DNA from: JBBQFI01 sp038237805 | Lineage (GTDB): Bacteria; Verrucomicrobiota; Verrucomicrobiia; Chthoniobacterales; UBA10450 | Reading direction: 5' to 3' | DNA length: 64,000 nucleotides | NCBI GenBank assembly: GCA_038237805.1 | Contig: JBBRYI010000001.1 | Location: 1-64,000, forward strand | Part shown: one piece after another, positions 1-9,059 of the stretch | How positions within the stretch are numbered: the first letter of the stretch is position 1 | Layout of the letters: each line of letters begins with the position of its first letter | Position numbers and translations under genes: made by a program | Notes under the pieces: model-generated | Database searches by the model: none | Seen by the model: the letters and a program-made list of their open reading frames with translations, nothing else | Told to the model about the DNA's origin: nothing

Positions 1-2
1 AG

Positions 3-1934
3 GGCACGGTTTTCAAGATGGATTCCTCGGGCGCCGTGACGACGCTCGTGACGACGCTCCATTCTTTTGCGGGGCCACCGTTGGAGGGGGCGAATCCCCG
101 AGCCGGGCTGATCCTGGGGAGCGATGGAAACTTCTACGGGACCACGTCATTTGGCGGCGACGCCGGCAACGGCACGGCGTTCAAGATGGATTCCTTGGGC
201 GCCGTGACGACGCTCCATTCTTTTGCGGGGCCACCGTTGGATGGGACGGCTCCCTACGCCGGGCTGATCCAGGGAAGCGACGGAAACTTCTACGGGACGA
301 CGGTTCAAGGCGGCCCGACCAACAAGGGCACGGTTTTCAAGATGGATTCATCGGGCGCCGTGACGACGCATTTCTTTGCGGCGAGCGATGGGGCGAATCC
401 CAAGGCCGGGCTGATCCAGGGGAGCGACGGAAACTTCTACGGGACGACGCTAGTCGGCGGCGCGACCAACCAGGGTACGGTTTTCAAGATGGATTCCTCG
501 GGCGTCGGGACGACGCTCCACTCTTTTGCGGGGAGCGACGGGGCGAATCCTCAAGCCGGGCTGATCCAGGGGAGCGACGGAAACTTCTACGGGACGACGC
601 TAATTGGCGGCACGACCGACAAGGGCACGGTTTTCAAGATGGATTCCTTGGGCGTCGTGACGACGCTCCATTCCTTTGCGGGGAGCGACGGGCAGGGTCC
701 CTACGCCGGGCTGATCCAGGGGAGCGACGGAAACTTCTACGGGACGACGAGTGGCGGGGGGGCGAGCAACAAGGGCACGGTTTTCAAGATGGATTCCTTG
801 GGCGCCGTGACGACGCTCCATTCCTTTGCGGGCAGCGATGGGGCGACTCCCTTCGCCGGGCTGATCCAGGGGAGTGATGGAAACTTCTACGGGACGACGT
901 CATATGGCGGCGCGACCAACATCGGCACGGCGTTCAAGATCGATTCCTCGGGCGCTCTGACGACACTGCATTCATTCTCGGGGAGCGATGGGGCGTATCT
1001 ATTCGCCAGGCTGATGCAGGGGAGCGACGGAAACTTCTACGGGATGACGTGGAGCGGCGGTGCGACCGACAACGGCACGGTTTTCAAGATGGATTCCTCG
1101 GGCGTCGTGACGACGCTCCATTCCTTTGCGGGGAGCGACGGGGCGAATCCCTACGCCGGGCTGAGCCAGGGGAGTGATGGAAACTTCTACGGAACGACGG
1201 TACTTGGCGGCACGTACAACAATGGCACGGTTTTCAAGATGGATTCCTCGGGCGCCGTGACGACGCTCCATTCCTTTGCGGGGTTTTTACGGTTGGATGG
1301 GGCGAATCCCTACGCCGGGCTGATCCAGGGGAGCGACGGAAACTTCTACGGGACGACGCTAAACGGGGGTGCAGCCAACAACGGCACGGTTTTCCGTATC
1401 AACATCGCGCAACTGCTACTAAGCGCCGTCTCACGTAAAACGCATGGCAACGCAGGAACCTTCGATATTAGTTTACCGCTCACGGGCGATCCCGGCATTG
1501 AATGTCGCAGTGGCGGCCGCAACGGCGACTACACAATGGTCTTTAGCTTCGCCAACACTCTGACAAGTGTCGCAGGCGCGAGCGTAACGAGTGGGGCTGG
1601 GACAGTGAGCAGCAGTTCGATCGGGGCCGACACGCATCAATACGTCGTCAATCTCACCGGAGTCGCCAACGCTCAGACCATCACCGTTAGCCTAACGAAT
1701 GTGAACGACTCGGCCGGCAATCTGAGCTCCAGCGTCGCGGCCACGATGGGCGTTCTCCTCGGCGACACCACGAGCAACGGCACCGTGAACTCCTCCGATA
1801 TCGGCCAGGCAAAAGCTAATTCCGGACAGACCACGTCCACCCCCAACTTCCGCACCGATGTCACCGTCAACGGCGTGATCAACAGCTCCGACATCGGCAC
1901 GATCAAAGCACAATCCGGCACGAGCTTGCCTTGA
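3..1934 (+). CDS. GloVer-repeat secreted protein with dockerin-like C-terminus (5' partial)
   Basis: The reading frame runs open to the window edge, so the true start lies upstream. Nine repeats of about 46 to 54 residues carry the core GSDGNFYGTT and GTVFKMDSSG; this is the Gloeo_Verruco repeat family (TIGR03803), predicted to fold as a beta-propeller. From about position 1420 the protein changes to a cassette shared with four neighbours: VSRKTHG, then LPLTGDPGIECRSGG, a beta-rich segment, then two dockerin-like halves (GDTTSNGTVNSSDI and VNGVINSSDI), ending SLP. Dockerin type I halves bind calcium and mediate surface or complex attachment in other bacteria; no cohesin is visible here. An extracellular or surface role is inferred. 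One CCTAACGA copy lies at 1691. Confidence 0.85.
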   Translation, partial: GTVFKMDSSGAVTTLVTTLHSFAGPPLEGANPRAGLILGSDGNFYGTTSFGGDAGNGTAFKMDSLGAVTTLHSFAGPPLDGTAPYAGLIQGSDGNFYGTTVQGGPTNKGTVFKMDSSGAVTTHFFAASDGANPKAGLIQGSDGNFYGTTLVGGATNQGTVFKMDSSGVGTTLHSFAGSDGANPQAGLIQGSDGNFYGTTLIGGTTDKGTVFKMDSLGVVTTLHSFAGSDGQGPYAGLIQGSDGNFYGTTSGGGASNKGTVFKMDSLGAVTTLHSFAGSDGATPFAGLIQGSDGNFYGTTSYGGATNIGTAFKIDSSGALTTLHSFSGSDGAYLFARLMQGSDGNFYGMTWSGGATDNGTVFKMDSSGVVTTLHSFAGSDGANPYAGLSQGSDGNFYGTTVLGGTYNNGTVFKMDSSGAVTTLHSFAGFLRLDGANPYAGLIQGSDGNFYGTTLNGGAANNGTVFRINIAQLLLSAVSRKTHGNAGTFDISLPLTGDPGIECRSGGRNGDYTMVFSFANTLTSVAGASVTSGAGTVSSSSIGADTHQYVVNLTGVANAQTITVSLTNVNDSAGNLSSSVAATMGVLLGDTTSNGTVNSSDIGQAKANSGQTTSTPNFRTDVTVNGVINSSDIGTIKAQSGTSLP

Positions 1935-2021
1935 TCGAGCGTACAAAATTCACCTCTCCACGCCACCCTTTCCCCAACTCCGAAAGCCTTCGCGAGCGGG
2001 CAATCCAAACGAAAAACTACC

Positions 2022-3953
2022 ATGCAAAAGAATCCCGCTTCACAATCCGGCACCTTCAATCCACGCGTCTTACTTGCTTTTGCTCTTTGCTCAGTCGGCG
2101 TCTTCCTGGCGATGCTCAGTTTCGCGGGGACACCACCAGTCGACACGCTGCGCCCGAATACCATCCTGCCGCCTGATTCCGCAACTTTGCTGCGCACATT
2201 TGGCAGCAACGCCAATCGTCTCCCGCCAGAAGTGCCGCTCCCCGCGGGCGCTCAATTCTCTGTCCCCGGGCAGGGCGACCACGCAAGCAGTAACTCGGCG
2301 ACTGGAGTTGCGGGAATGCCGTTCGCTACAACGACGCAGGGTGATTGGTCGATCGTCAGCTCACCCAGCACCAACTCTCCTGAGAACTACCTCTTAGGTG
2401 TCTCGTGCGTGTCGGCGTCCGATTGTTGGGTCGTCGGCTACTCCAAAGTCGGCATCGTCGCTCAGACCCTGATCGAGCACTGGAACGGAACGTCGTGGGC
2501 CATCGTCACCTCCCCCAACGTTCTCCTCGATCAGAACTTTCTGTATGGCGTAACGTGCGTGTCGGCGTCCGAGTGCTGGGCCGTCGGCTACTCCATCAAC
2601 GGCACCGTCACCTCCACCTTTCAGACCATGGTCGCACGCTGGGACGGGAACTCGTGGACCATCGTCACCTCGCCCAACACCAGCGCCACGCGCGACAACC
2701 TCCTCTACAGCGTGACGTGCGTGTCGGCGTCCAACTGCTGGGCCGCGGGCTACGCCAGCAACGATAGCTTCTACGCTCAGACCCTGATCGAACGCTGGGA
2801 CGGGAGCTCGTGGAGAATCGTCACCTCGCCCAACGCCAGCACTACGCAGGCCAACCTCCTTTATGGCGTGACGTGCGCGTCGGCGTCCAGTTGCTGGTCC
2901 GTCGGCTATATCTACACCAACGCCGGCGCCACCTTTCAGACCCTGATAGAGCGATGGGACGGGAACTCGTGGACCATCTTCACCTCGCCCAACACCAGCA
3001 CTGCGGAGACCAACACCCTCCTTGGCGTCACTTGCGTCTCGACGTCCGATTGCTGGGCCATCGGCTACCACATCAATGCTAACGGCAACTATCAGACCCT
3101 GATCGAGCGCTGGGACGGGAACGCTTGGGCCATCATCAGCTCGCCCAACAGCAACAGCACGCAGACCAACGCCCTCCATGGCGTCACTTGCGCCGCGCCG
3201 ACCGACTGCTGGGCAGTCGGTTACTACATTAACGCTAACTCCAGCTATCAAACTCTGATCGAGCGCTGGGACGGGAATTCGTGGGCCATCGTCACCTCCC
3301 CCAACACCAGCAGCACGCAGTTCAACCTCGTCGATGCCGTGAGGTGCGTCTCGACGTTCGAGTGCTGGGCCGTCGGCTACTACGCCACGGGCACCGGTTA
3401 TCAGACGCTTACGGAAAAGTACACGGCACTCCCGCCGCCGATACCGACGCGTGTTGTTTCGCGAAAGACACACGGGACCGCCGGTGACTTCGATATTGAA
3501 TTGCCGCTCGCGGGCAACCCGGGGATCGAATGCCGCAGCAGCGGGGCCAATGGCGATCACACCGTCGTCATCACCTTTGCGCTTCCGGTTACGGTCACTG
3601 GGGCCAGCGTCGCGAGCAGCGACAGCCGGGCGACCGCTGACCCGCCCATCGTGACCAATCAGATTGTGACGGTAAACCTCCACAACGTCGCCAACGCGCA
3701 GACGCTCACCCTCACGCTCACGGGCGTGAGCGATGGCACCAACTCGGGCAACGTCCCGATCTCGATGGCCGTCCTCCTCGGCGACACCACCGCCAACCGT
3801 ACCGTCAACTCCTCCGATATCGGCCAGGCGAAATCGAATTCCGGCCAGACCACGAGCGTCTCCAACTTCCGCACCGACGTCACCGTCAACGGCGTGATCA
3901 ACAGCTCCGATATCGGCACCATCAAAGCGCAATCCGGCTCGAGCTTGCCTTGA
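2022..3953 (+). CDS. Secreted W/C-rich repeat protein with dockerin-like C-terminus
   Basis: 643 residues. The N-terminus (about residues 1-40) is a signal or anchor segment, FNPRVLLAF followed by SVGVFLAMLS, and recurs in the broken gene at 7071. Then come seven repeats of about 53 residues with the pattern SWAIVTSPN, GVTCVSASDCWAVGY, TLIERWDGNSW; the paired Cys in each unit could form disulfides. Such repeats are found in uncharacterised extracellular proteins and I cannot assign a function. The last 170 residues or so are the shared cassette: VSRKTHG, PGIECRSSG, GDTTANRTVNSSDI, VNGVINSSDI, ending SLP. The sequence after the stop closely matches that after the stop at 1934, so a unit including flanking DNA was duplicated. 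Confidence 0.85.
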   Translation: MQKNPASQSGTFNPRVLLAFALCSVGVFLAMLSFAGTPPVDTLRPNTILPPDSATLLRTFGSNANRLPPEVPLPAGAQFSVPGQGDHASSNSATGVAGMPFATTTQGDWSIVSSPSTNSPENYLLGVSCVSASDCWVVGYSKVGIVAQTLIEHWNGTSWAIVTSPNVLLDQNFLYGVTCVSASECWAVGYSINGTVTSTFQTMVARWDGNSWTIVTSPNTSATRDNLLYSVTCVSASNCWAAGYASNDSFYAQTLIERWDGSSWRIVTSPNASTTQANLLYGVTCASASSCWSVGYIYTNAGATFQTLIERWDGNSWTIFTSPNTSTAETNTLLGVTCVSTSDCWAIGYHINANGNYQTLIERWDGNAWAIISSPNSNSTQTNALHGVTCAAPTDCWAVGYYINANSSYQTLIERWDGNSWAIVTSPNTSSTQFNLVDAVRCVSTFECWAVGYYATGTGYQTLTEKYTALPPPIPTRVVSRKTHGTAGDFDIELPLAGNPGIECRSSGANGDHTVVITFALPVTVTGASVASSDSRATADPPIVTNQIVTVNLHNVANAQTLTLTLTGVSDGTNSGNVPISMAVLLGDTTANRTVNSSDIGQAKSNSGQTTSVSNFRTDVTVNGVINSSDIGTIKAQSGSSLP

Positions 3954-4017
3954 TCGAGCGTAGCAAACTCATCTCTCCACGCCACCCATCCTCAGCAAAT
4001 CCAAGCGAAAAGTTACC

Positions 4018-4047
4018 ATGCAAAAATCCGGCACTGCTCTCCCATAA
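4018..4047 (+). other. Relic start of a duplicated secreted-protein gene
   Basis: ATG CAA AAA TCC GGC followed by a stop after nine codons. The preceding bases (ccaagcgaaaagttaccatg) match those before the real start at 2022 (ccaaacgaaaaactaccatg). I read this as a leftover leader of a lost cassette copy, directly upstream of the SBBP gene. Confidence 0.55.
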
Positions 4048-4067
4048 CTTCCGCAAATAGACCCTGC

Positions 4068-6710
4068 ATGAAAAAATACGTCAGTCTTATCATCACTCTC
4101 GTCGCAGTCGCGGCTACTTCAATATTCGGGGGCGTTGAGTCGACGCTCTCCGTGTTCGGCAATCTTCCACTCTCGTTTGAGCCCAACACCGGGCAGATTG
4201 ACCACAACTGGCGCTTCATGGCGCATGCTTCGGGAGGCACATTGTACTTTGCCTCTTCCGAAATCGCCCTATCGGTGAACAGGCCCCATGTGCCCAGGAA
4301 GAGTGGGGTACAAGCTGCCGCGACCGATGTAGCCTGCACCGAGAATGGCGATTCCGGGATTCCACCGCACATGATGCATTTGCGTTTCGTGGGAGGCAAT
4401 TCGGCAACGGCCATCACGGCTGGAAAGATGCTGCCGGGGAAAGTCAACTACTTCGCAGGCAATGACTCTCATAAGTGGCGCACGAATCTACCGACCCATT
4501 CTTCCATCACCTACGAGGGCCTGTATCACGGGATTGACTTAAGCTATGACGGCATAGGTGGGCAATTGGAGGGCACCTACACGGTGGCGGCAAGAGCTGA
4601 TGCGTCGCGCATCAGGTGGCGCTATGAAGGAGCGGAGAAAGTATACTTGGATGACGCTGGCAACCTGCACATTCAGTCGCCTGATGTTGGTAGCAGACGT
4701 GGACGCGAACTAGTCGAACGCGCACCATTGGCGTGGCAGGCGATCGGCCGAAACAGGGTGCCAGTGGGGGCCCGTTACGCGATCGCTGCTGACGGAAGCA
4801 TTAGCTTCCGACTTGGCAGCCATGATCGGACGCACGCACTCACGATTGATCCGGTTTTGACCTATTCCACCTACCTCGGTGTTGGTGGAGATGAGCCCGC
4901 CTATAATATTGGCGTTGACGCGGAGAAGAACATTTATGTTAGTGGGCTCTACAACCCCACAAACGTAAGCAACGGCTATGATGTGTTTGTGGTGAAGCTT
5001 AATCCCTCGGGGTCGGCGATACTATACAACACAATTTTTGGCGGCAGCGTTAACGATTTGGTCGCGAGCGGTGGGGGCACCGGCATGGCGGTGGACGCGA
5101 CGGGAAATGTTTATGTTACCGGTGTAACTTACTCAACCAACTTCCCCACCCTTAACGCCTTCCAACCCAATTACGGAGGTGGAACGGGCGACATATTCGT
5201 TACCAAGTTGAATTCGTCCGGGTCCCTCGTCTATTCGACTTACCTTGGTGGGGGTAATGGCGATTCCGGTTTTGGTATCACCGTAGATAAGCCCGGGAAC
5301 GCCTATGTCACGGGATATACTCTGTCTTCCAATTTTCCGTTAGCCGGCGCTTTTCAGTCCAACTACGGTGGCGGCGCAACTGACGCGTTCGTTTCCAAGT
5401 TGAGCGCAGACGGCTCGACGCTGATCTACTCAACCTATCTTGGCGGCAGCGATTTCGACCAGGCGTATGGCATCGCCGTAGATGCAGCGGGCAACGCTTA
5501 CATCGCCGGCGTGACTGCTTCGCTCAACTTCCCCGTGGCCAATGCTTATCAGTCCCTGATCGGCGGCAATAGGGACGTCTTTGTCACCAAGCTGAATCCG
5601 TCCGGATCCGCGCTTGTCTACTCGACCTATATCGGAGGCATTCTGGACGAGCAGTCTAACGCAATGACAATAGACTCGTCGGGAAATGTGTACCTTACCG
5701 GCCGCACGCAGTCGGCTAACTTTCCGACAGTCAATCCCTACCAGCTGGTTATCGGCAGCACGACCGATACGTTCGTAACCAAACTGAGAGCCGATGGCGC
5801 GGCTCTGGTCTATTCTACATTTCTTGGCGGCGTGGGAACAGACTATGGCTATGGTATAGCAGTAGACGCTGCTGGAAACGCCTATGTCACGGGACAGACG
5901 GGATCCTCCAACTTCCCGACAGCCAATCCCATTCAGGCTTCCCTTAACGGTTCCACGGATGCATTTTTAACAAAACTAAACGCCGCAGGGAACGCGCTGG
6001 TTTACTCGACCTACTTGGGCGGCAGCAGCGGTGAGGGTGGTCTGGGCGTCGCACCCGACGGAGTGGGCAACGTGTATGTCACGGGGTTCACTCGCTCAAC
6101 CAACTACCCGACCGTCAACCCCATTCAATCACAATACGGTGGCGGACCTTCCGATGCTTTCATTACGAAGATTACGGAGTTACCGGCCCTGATTGGCGTT
6201 GTCTCGCGGAAAACCCACGGCAGCGCTGGGATGTTTGATATTGATTTACCGCTCACTGGGCCGCGCGGCATTGAATGCCGCAGCGGCGGCACGAACAAAG
6301 TTTACACACTGGTCTTTACCTTCGGAAATCTGTTGGCGAGTGTGGGTGGCGCCAGCGTCACGGATGGGACTGGGACGATAAGCAGCAGCGCGATTGATAG
6401 CAACGATGCCCATCAATACGTGGTGAACCTAACCGGTGTAACTAACGCGCAGATTATCACGCTTAGTTTAAGTAATGTGACCGACTCCGCTGGGAACAGC
6501 AGCAGCGCCGTATCTGCATCGATGGGCGTGCTCCTCGGCGACACCACCGCCAACGGTGCCGTCAACAGTTCGGACATAAGCGATACCAAAGCGCAAAGTG
6601 GTACTGCCGCCACATCCAGCAACTTCCGTGAAGACGTTACGGTTAGCGGTTTGATCAACAGCGCAGACATCTCACTCGTAAAATCCAAGTCGGGAACAGC
6701 GCTTCCGTAA
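4068..6710 (+). CDS. SBBP-repeat beta-propeller protein with dockerin-like C-terminus
   Basis: 880 residues. A signal peptide (MKKYVSLIITLVAVAATSIF) is followed by an N-terminal module seen before SBBP repeats: LPLSFEPNTGQ, GTLYFASSEIAL, GKVNYFAGND, ITYEGLYHGIDLSYDG and LTIDPVLTYSTYLG. About eight SBBP repeats follow (YSTYLGG, GIAVDAAGNAYVTG, SNFPTANP; Pfam PF06739), which form beta-propellers in exported proteins. The C-terminus is the shared cassette: VSRKTHGSAGMFDIDLPLTG, then GDTTANGAVNSSDI and VSGLINSADI, ending ALP. It is intact, unlike its broken paralog at 7071. A secreted or surface-attached role is inferred; no enzymatic motif is seen. Confidence 0.87.
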   Translation: MKKYVSLIITLVAVAATSIFGGVESTLSVFGNLPLSFEPNTGQIDHNWRFMAHASGGTLYFASSEIALSVNRPHVPRKSGVQAAATDVACTENGDSGIPPHMMHLRFVGGNSATAITAGKMLPGKVNYFAGNDSHKWRTNLPTHSSITYEGLYHGIDLSYDGIGGQLEGTYTVAARADASRIRWRYEGAEKVYLDDAGNLHIQSPDVGSRRGRELVERAPLAWQAIGRNRVPVGARYAIAADGSISFRLGSHDRTHALTIDPVLTYSTYLGVGGDEPAYNIGVDAEKNIYVSGLYNPTNVSNGYDVFVVKLNPSGSAILYNTIFGGSVNDLVASGGGTGMAVDATGNVYVTGVTYSTNFPTLNAFQPNYGGGTGDIFVTKLNSSGSLVYSTYLGGGNGDSGFGITVDKPGNAYVTGYTLSSNFPLAGAFQSNYGGGATDAFVSKLSADGSTLIYSTYLGGSDFDQAYGIAVDAAGNAYIAGVTASLNFPVANAYQSLIGGNRDVFVTKLNPSGSALVYSTYIGGILDEQSNAMTIDSSGNVYLTGRTQSANFPTVNPYQLVIGSTTDTFVTKLRADGAALVYSTFLGGVGTDYGYGIAVDAAGNAYVTGQTGSSNFPTANPIQASLNGSTDAFLTKLNAAGNALVYSTYLGGSSGEGGLGVAPDGVGNVYVTGFTRSTNYPTVNPIQSQYGGGPSDAFITKITELPALIGVVSRKTHGSAGMFDIDLPLTGPRGIECRSGGTNKVYTLVFTFGNLLASVGGASVTDGTGTISSSAIDSNDAHQYVVNLTGVTNAQIITLSLSNVTDSAGNSSSAVSASMGVLLGDTTANGAVNSSDISDTKAQSGTAATSSNFREDVTVSGLINSADISLVKSKSGTALP

Positions 6711-7070
6711 ACCAGGGTGCTTAACGAGTATTAGGATTTCATCAAAATTGCGTCGCGCCGGACGGTTGCGGTTCCTCAGGTGCAGTTGTAGCTGCGGCAC
6801 TCTGAAACAGCGGCCTGGCAAAAATTGCGAAGGAATTCTTCTTTGCGCAAATGTATGCCTCTTGCGTTAAGACCTGACCATAAGCGGACTGGCCAAAAGT
6901 TCAGATGTTTCAACCATTAAATCGAAGTCAGGCACGGCTCTGCTATAACCGCGCGAACCAAGTTCTCTTCTCGCGGCTAACGGCAACTAAAATTCTTGAA
7001 AAACCAAGCTAGAACTGCCACAACCCTCGGCTGAATGCTCTCGACCCCTAGAATCCAAAGGGAAACCCCC
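6711..7070. other. Gap between two SBBP genes
   Basis: No intact gene. It holds the relic dockerin tail listed at 6883-6948, a one-off TTAACGAGT near-match to the dispersed motif at 6721, and the leader region of the broken gene at 7071. Confidence 0.6.
6883..6948 (+). pseudogene. Relic dockerin-like tail fragment
   Basis: In one frame this reads SGLAKSSDVSTIKSKSGTAL plus one Leu and then a stop. It matches the tail of the intact gene just upstream (SGLINSADISLVKSKSGTAL plus Pro). No cassette sequence is recognisable before it, so it is a remnant of a deleted or decayed cassette copy. Confidence 0.7.
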
Positions 7071-8645
7071 ATGAAAAAACATTCTGTTTCTCAATCCGGG
7101 CGCTTCAATCCGCCCGTTTTACTTGCTCTCTTTCTTTTCTCTGTTGGCGTTCTCCTGGCGGTGTTGAGTGCCGTCCGCATCAGTCACGAGACACCTAGGT
7201 CTACTGATCGTTTGGAACCTTACATGCCAGCCGCGGTCGGCGACGCGGACAACCTGGACCGTATGAAAGTCGAATGGAACAACCGCTCTGCCGGCTTCTC
7301 AACCTTCGGCCGCTTGCCGATCGCGTTCGAACCAAATGTCGGGCAGACCGATCCCGCTGTGCGTTTTCTGGCGCATTATCGCGGGGGCACAATCTATTTT
7401 GCAAAAGGGGAAATTGTTTTGGCGATACCCGAAAAAATCGGACGATGTCGAAAGCGATCCCGGAATTACACCGGTCAGTTTTCGCCCGCGCTCCCGACCG
7501 CTTGACGGTCTTGCGCTTGCATTTCCTGGGAGCGAACGCCGGAACCACCATCTCTGGGCATGACAAGTTTCGCGGAAAAGTAAATTACTTCCGCGGAAAT
7601 GACCGGAGCCGCTGGCACAGCAATGTCCCGACCTTTTCCGGCATCACTTACCACCAACTTTATTCTGGCGTCGATCTGATTTACGGAAACGACGAACAGC
7701 ATCTCGAAGGGACCTACCTGGTCTCGGCCGAGGCGGATCCGGCGCGCATTTCCTGGCGCTACGAAGGGCGGACCATATTGCGATCGATGCGGCCGGCAAT
7801 TTGCAAATCAGTTTGGCTGGAGGCGGACGCAGGTTAATCGAAAAAGCGCCAATCGCGTGGCAGGAGAAAGGGGGTCGGCGAACGCCGGTCAATGTCGGCT
7901 ACGAGTGCGGAATCGACGGCCGCATCAGTTTCGCCTTAGGCAATTACGATCGAGCTTACCCGCTCATAATCGACCCCACGCTGATCTACTCTACCTACCT
8001 GGGGGGCAGTGCCGATGACGCCATCTACAAAATCGCCGTAGATAAGTCACGCAACATTTACATAGCCGGCCTAACGACTTCGACGGATTTCCCGACGCCT
8101 AATCCTCTGCAACCGGTAAAATCGACAGGGTACGACGGCTTTGTTGTCAAACTGAGCCCAAACGGATCGCAATTGATTTACGCCACTTACCTGGGCGGTG
8201 GTGGCGGCATAAACGACAACGATTTGCTGATGAGCCTCGCCATTGACGCTGAGGGCAGCGCTTACGTTACCGGCAATACCTACTCGACCACCTATCCAAC
8301 GGTAAACGCTTTTCAATCGCAGCACGGTGGTGGAAGTGACACATTCCTGTCAAAACTTGATCCCTCCGGCTCGACGCTCTCTACTCGACCTATCTCGGCG
8401 GAGGAGATTTCGATTACGGATTTGACGTCGCCGTCGATAGTACGGGCCACGCCTACGTGACGGGGATGGCGGCTTCGTTGAATTTTCCGATCATTCACGC
8501 ATACCAACCGAGTTATGGCGGCGGTGTCTATGACGCGTATGTGACGAAGTTCAGTCCGGACGGACAGACATTGGAATATTCTACCTTTGTCGGCGGAAAT
8601 GATTATGAGCAGGCCTATGCCATCGCATCTGCCTTGGGAAATGTG
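7071..8645 (+). pseudogene. Frameshifted, truncated SBBP-repeat secreted protein
   Basis: Starts MKKHSVSQSGRFNPPVLLAL, the same leader as the gene at 2022, then follows the order of the intact SBBP protein: LPIAFEPNVGQ, GTIYFAKGEIVLAIP, LRLHFLGANAG, GKVNYFRGND, YHQLYSGVDLIYG, IDPTLIYSTYLGG and three further repeats. Continuity needs at least four frame changes, near 7435 (an A6 run), near 7490, near 7757 (GGG where GGGG restores the frame) and near 8380. The last recognisable repeat stops at AYAIA near 8640, where an inverted repeat begins. No dockerin tail remains. Sequencing error could explain the single-base shifts but not the truncation. One CCTAACGA copy is at 8070. Confidence 0.8.
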
Positions 8646-8646
8646 G

Positions 8647-8716
8647 AAGTTCGCGACCTAATTGTCCACTTTTGCGCTCCTCCAACTCCAACAATGGACA
8701 TTTAGGTCGCGAACTT
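8647..8716. repeat. 22-bp inverted repeat at the break of the SBBP pseudogene
   Basis: Left arm 8647-8668 (AAGTTCGCGACC start) and right arm 8695-8716 (GGTCGCGAACTT end) match at 21 of 22 positions, with 26 bases between. It begins where SBBP homology ends. It could be paired ends of a deleted insertion element, a small MITE-like element, or a hairpin. I cannot assign a family. Confidence 0.75.
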
Positions 8717-8722
8717 ACATAT

Positions 8723-9007
8723 TCATCGCGCGGAAGACTTGGTTGGTGATTCGTGCGCGACATTCAAAGTAATCGGGCCCATCCATGCAGTGCAGCCAAC
8801 CGCTGCCACGCCTTCACACGAACGTCCGGCCTCGCCACCCACATCACTCCAGAGCTTGATCATCGGATCGGGGTAGCTGAGCTTTGTCGTTAGGCGGGAT
8901 CGAATGCATCGCTGCATTTGGAAATAGCCTAACGAGTCGCCTTCTACCTTAAGTGTGTCCTTGGAATCCATTGCGGGGAGAATCGCCAGAAGTGAAATGG
9001 GCCGCAC
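8723..9007 (-). CDS. Possible small hypothetical protein (doubtful)
   Basis: 94 residues, rich in Ser/Arg, with a short stretch GGEAGRSCEGVAAVGCTAW. No family is recognised. It lies in the gap between the SBBP break and the subtilase gene and contains two CCTAACGA copies (8887, 8928). The inverted repeat next to it and the pseudogene context suggest it may be decayed foreign DNA. I see nothing else in 8717-9059. Confidence 0.25.
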   Translation of the reverse strand: MRPISLLAILPAMDSKDTLKVEGDSLGYFQMQRCIRSRLTTKLSYPDPMIKLWSDVGGEAGRSCEGVAAVGCTAWMGPITLNVAHESPTKSSAR

Positions 9008-9059
9008 TGAAGTAACATTTGACGATCTGCGAGGGTTCTCGCTCTGACCGTCGAAGCTA

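Noticed and set aside
100..1400. Regular DNA repeats resembling a CRISPR array
   Set aside because: The repeats are coding GloVer units of variable length with no constant-length spacers; no cas genes are present.
2394..3932. 512-codon open frame on the minus strand opposite the W/C-rich repeat protein
   Set aside because: It is a codon-bias shadow of a repetitive gene; no domain, and the plus-strand protein has leader, repeats and tail.
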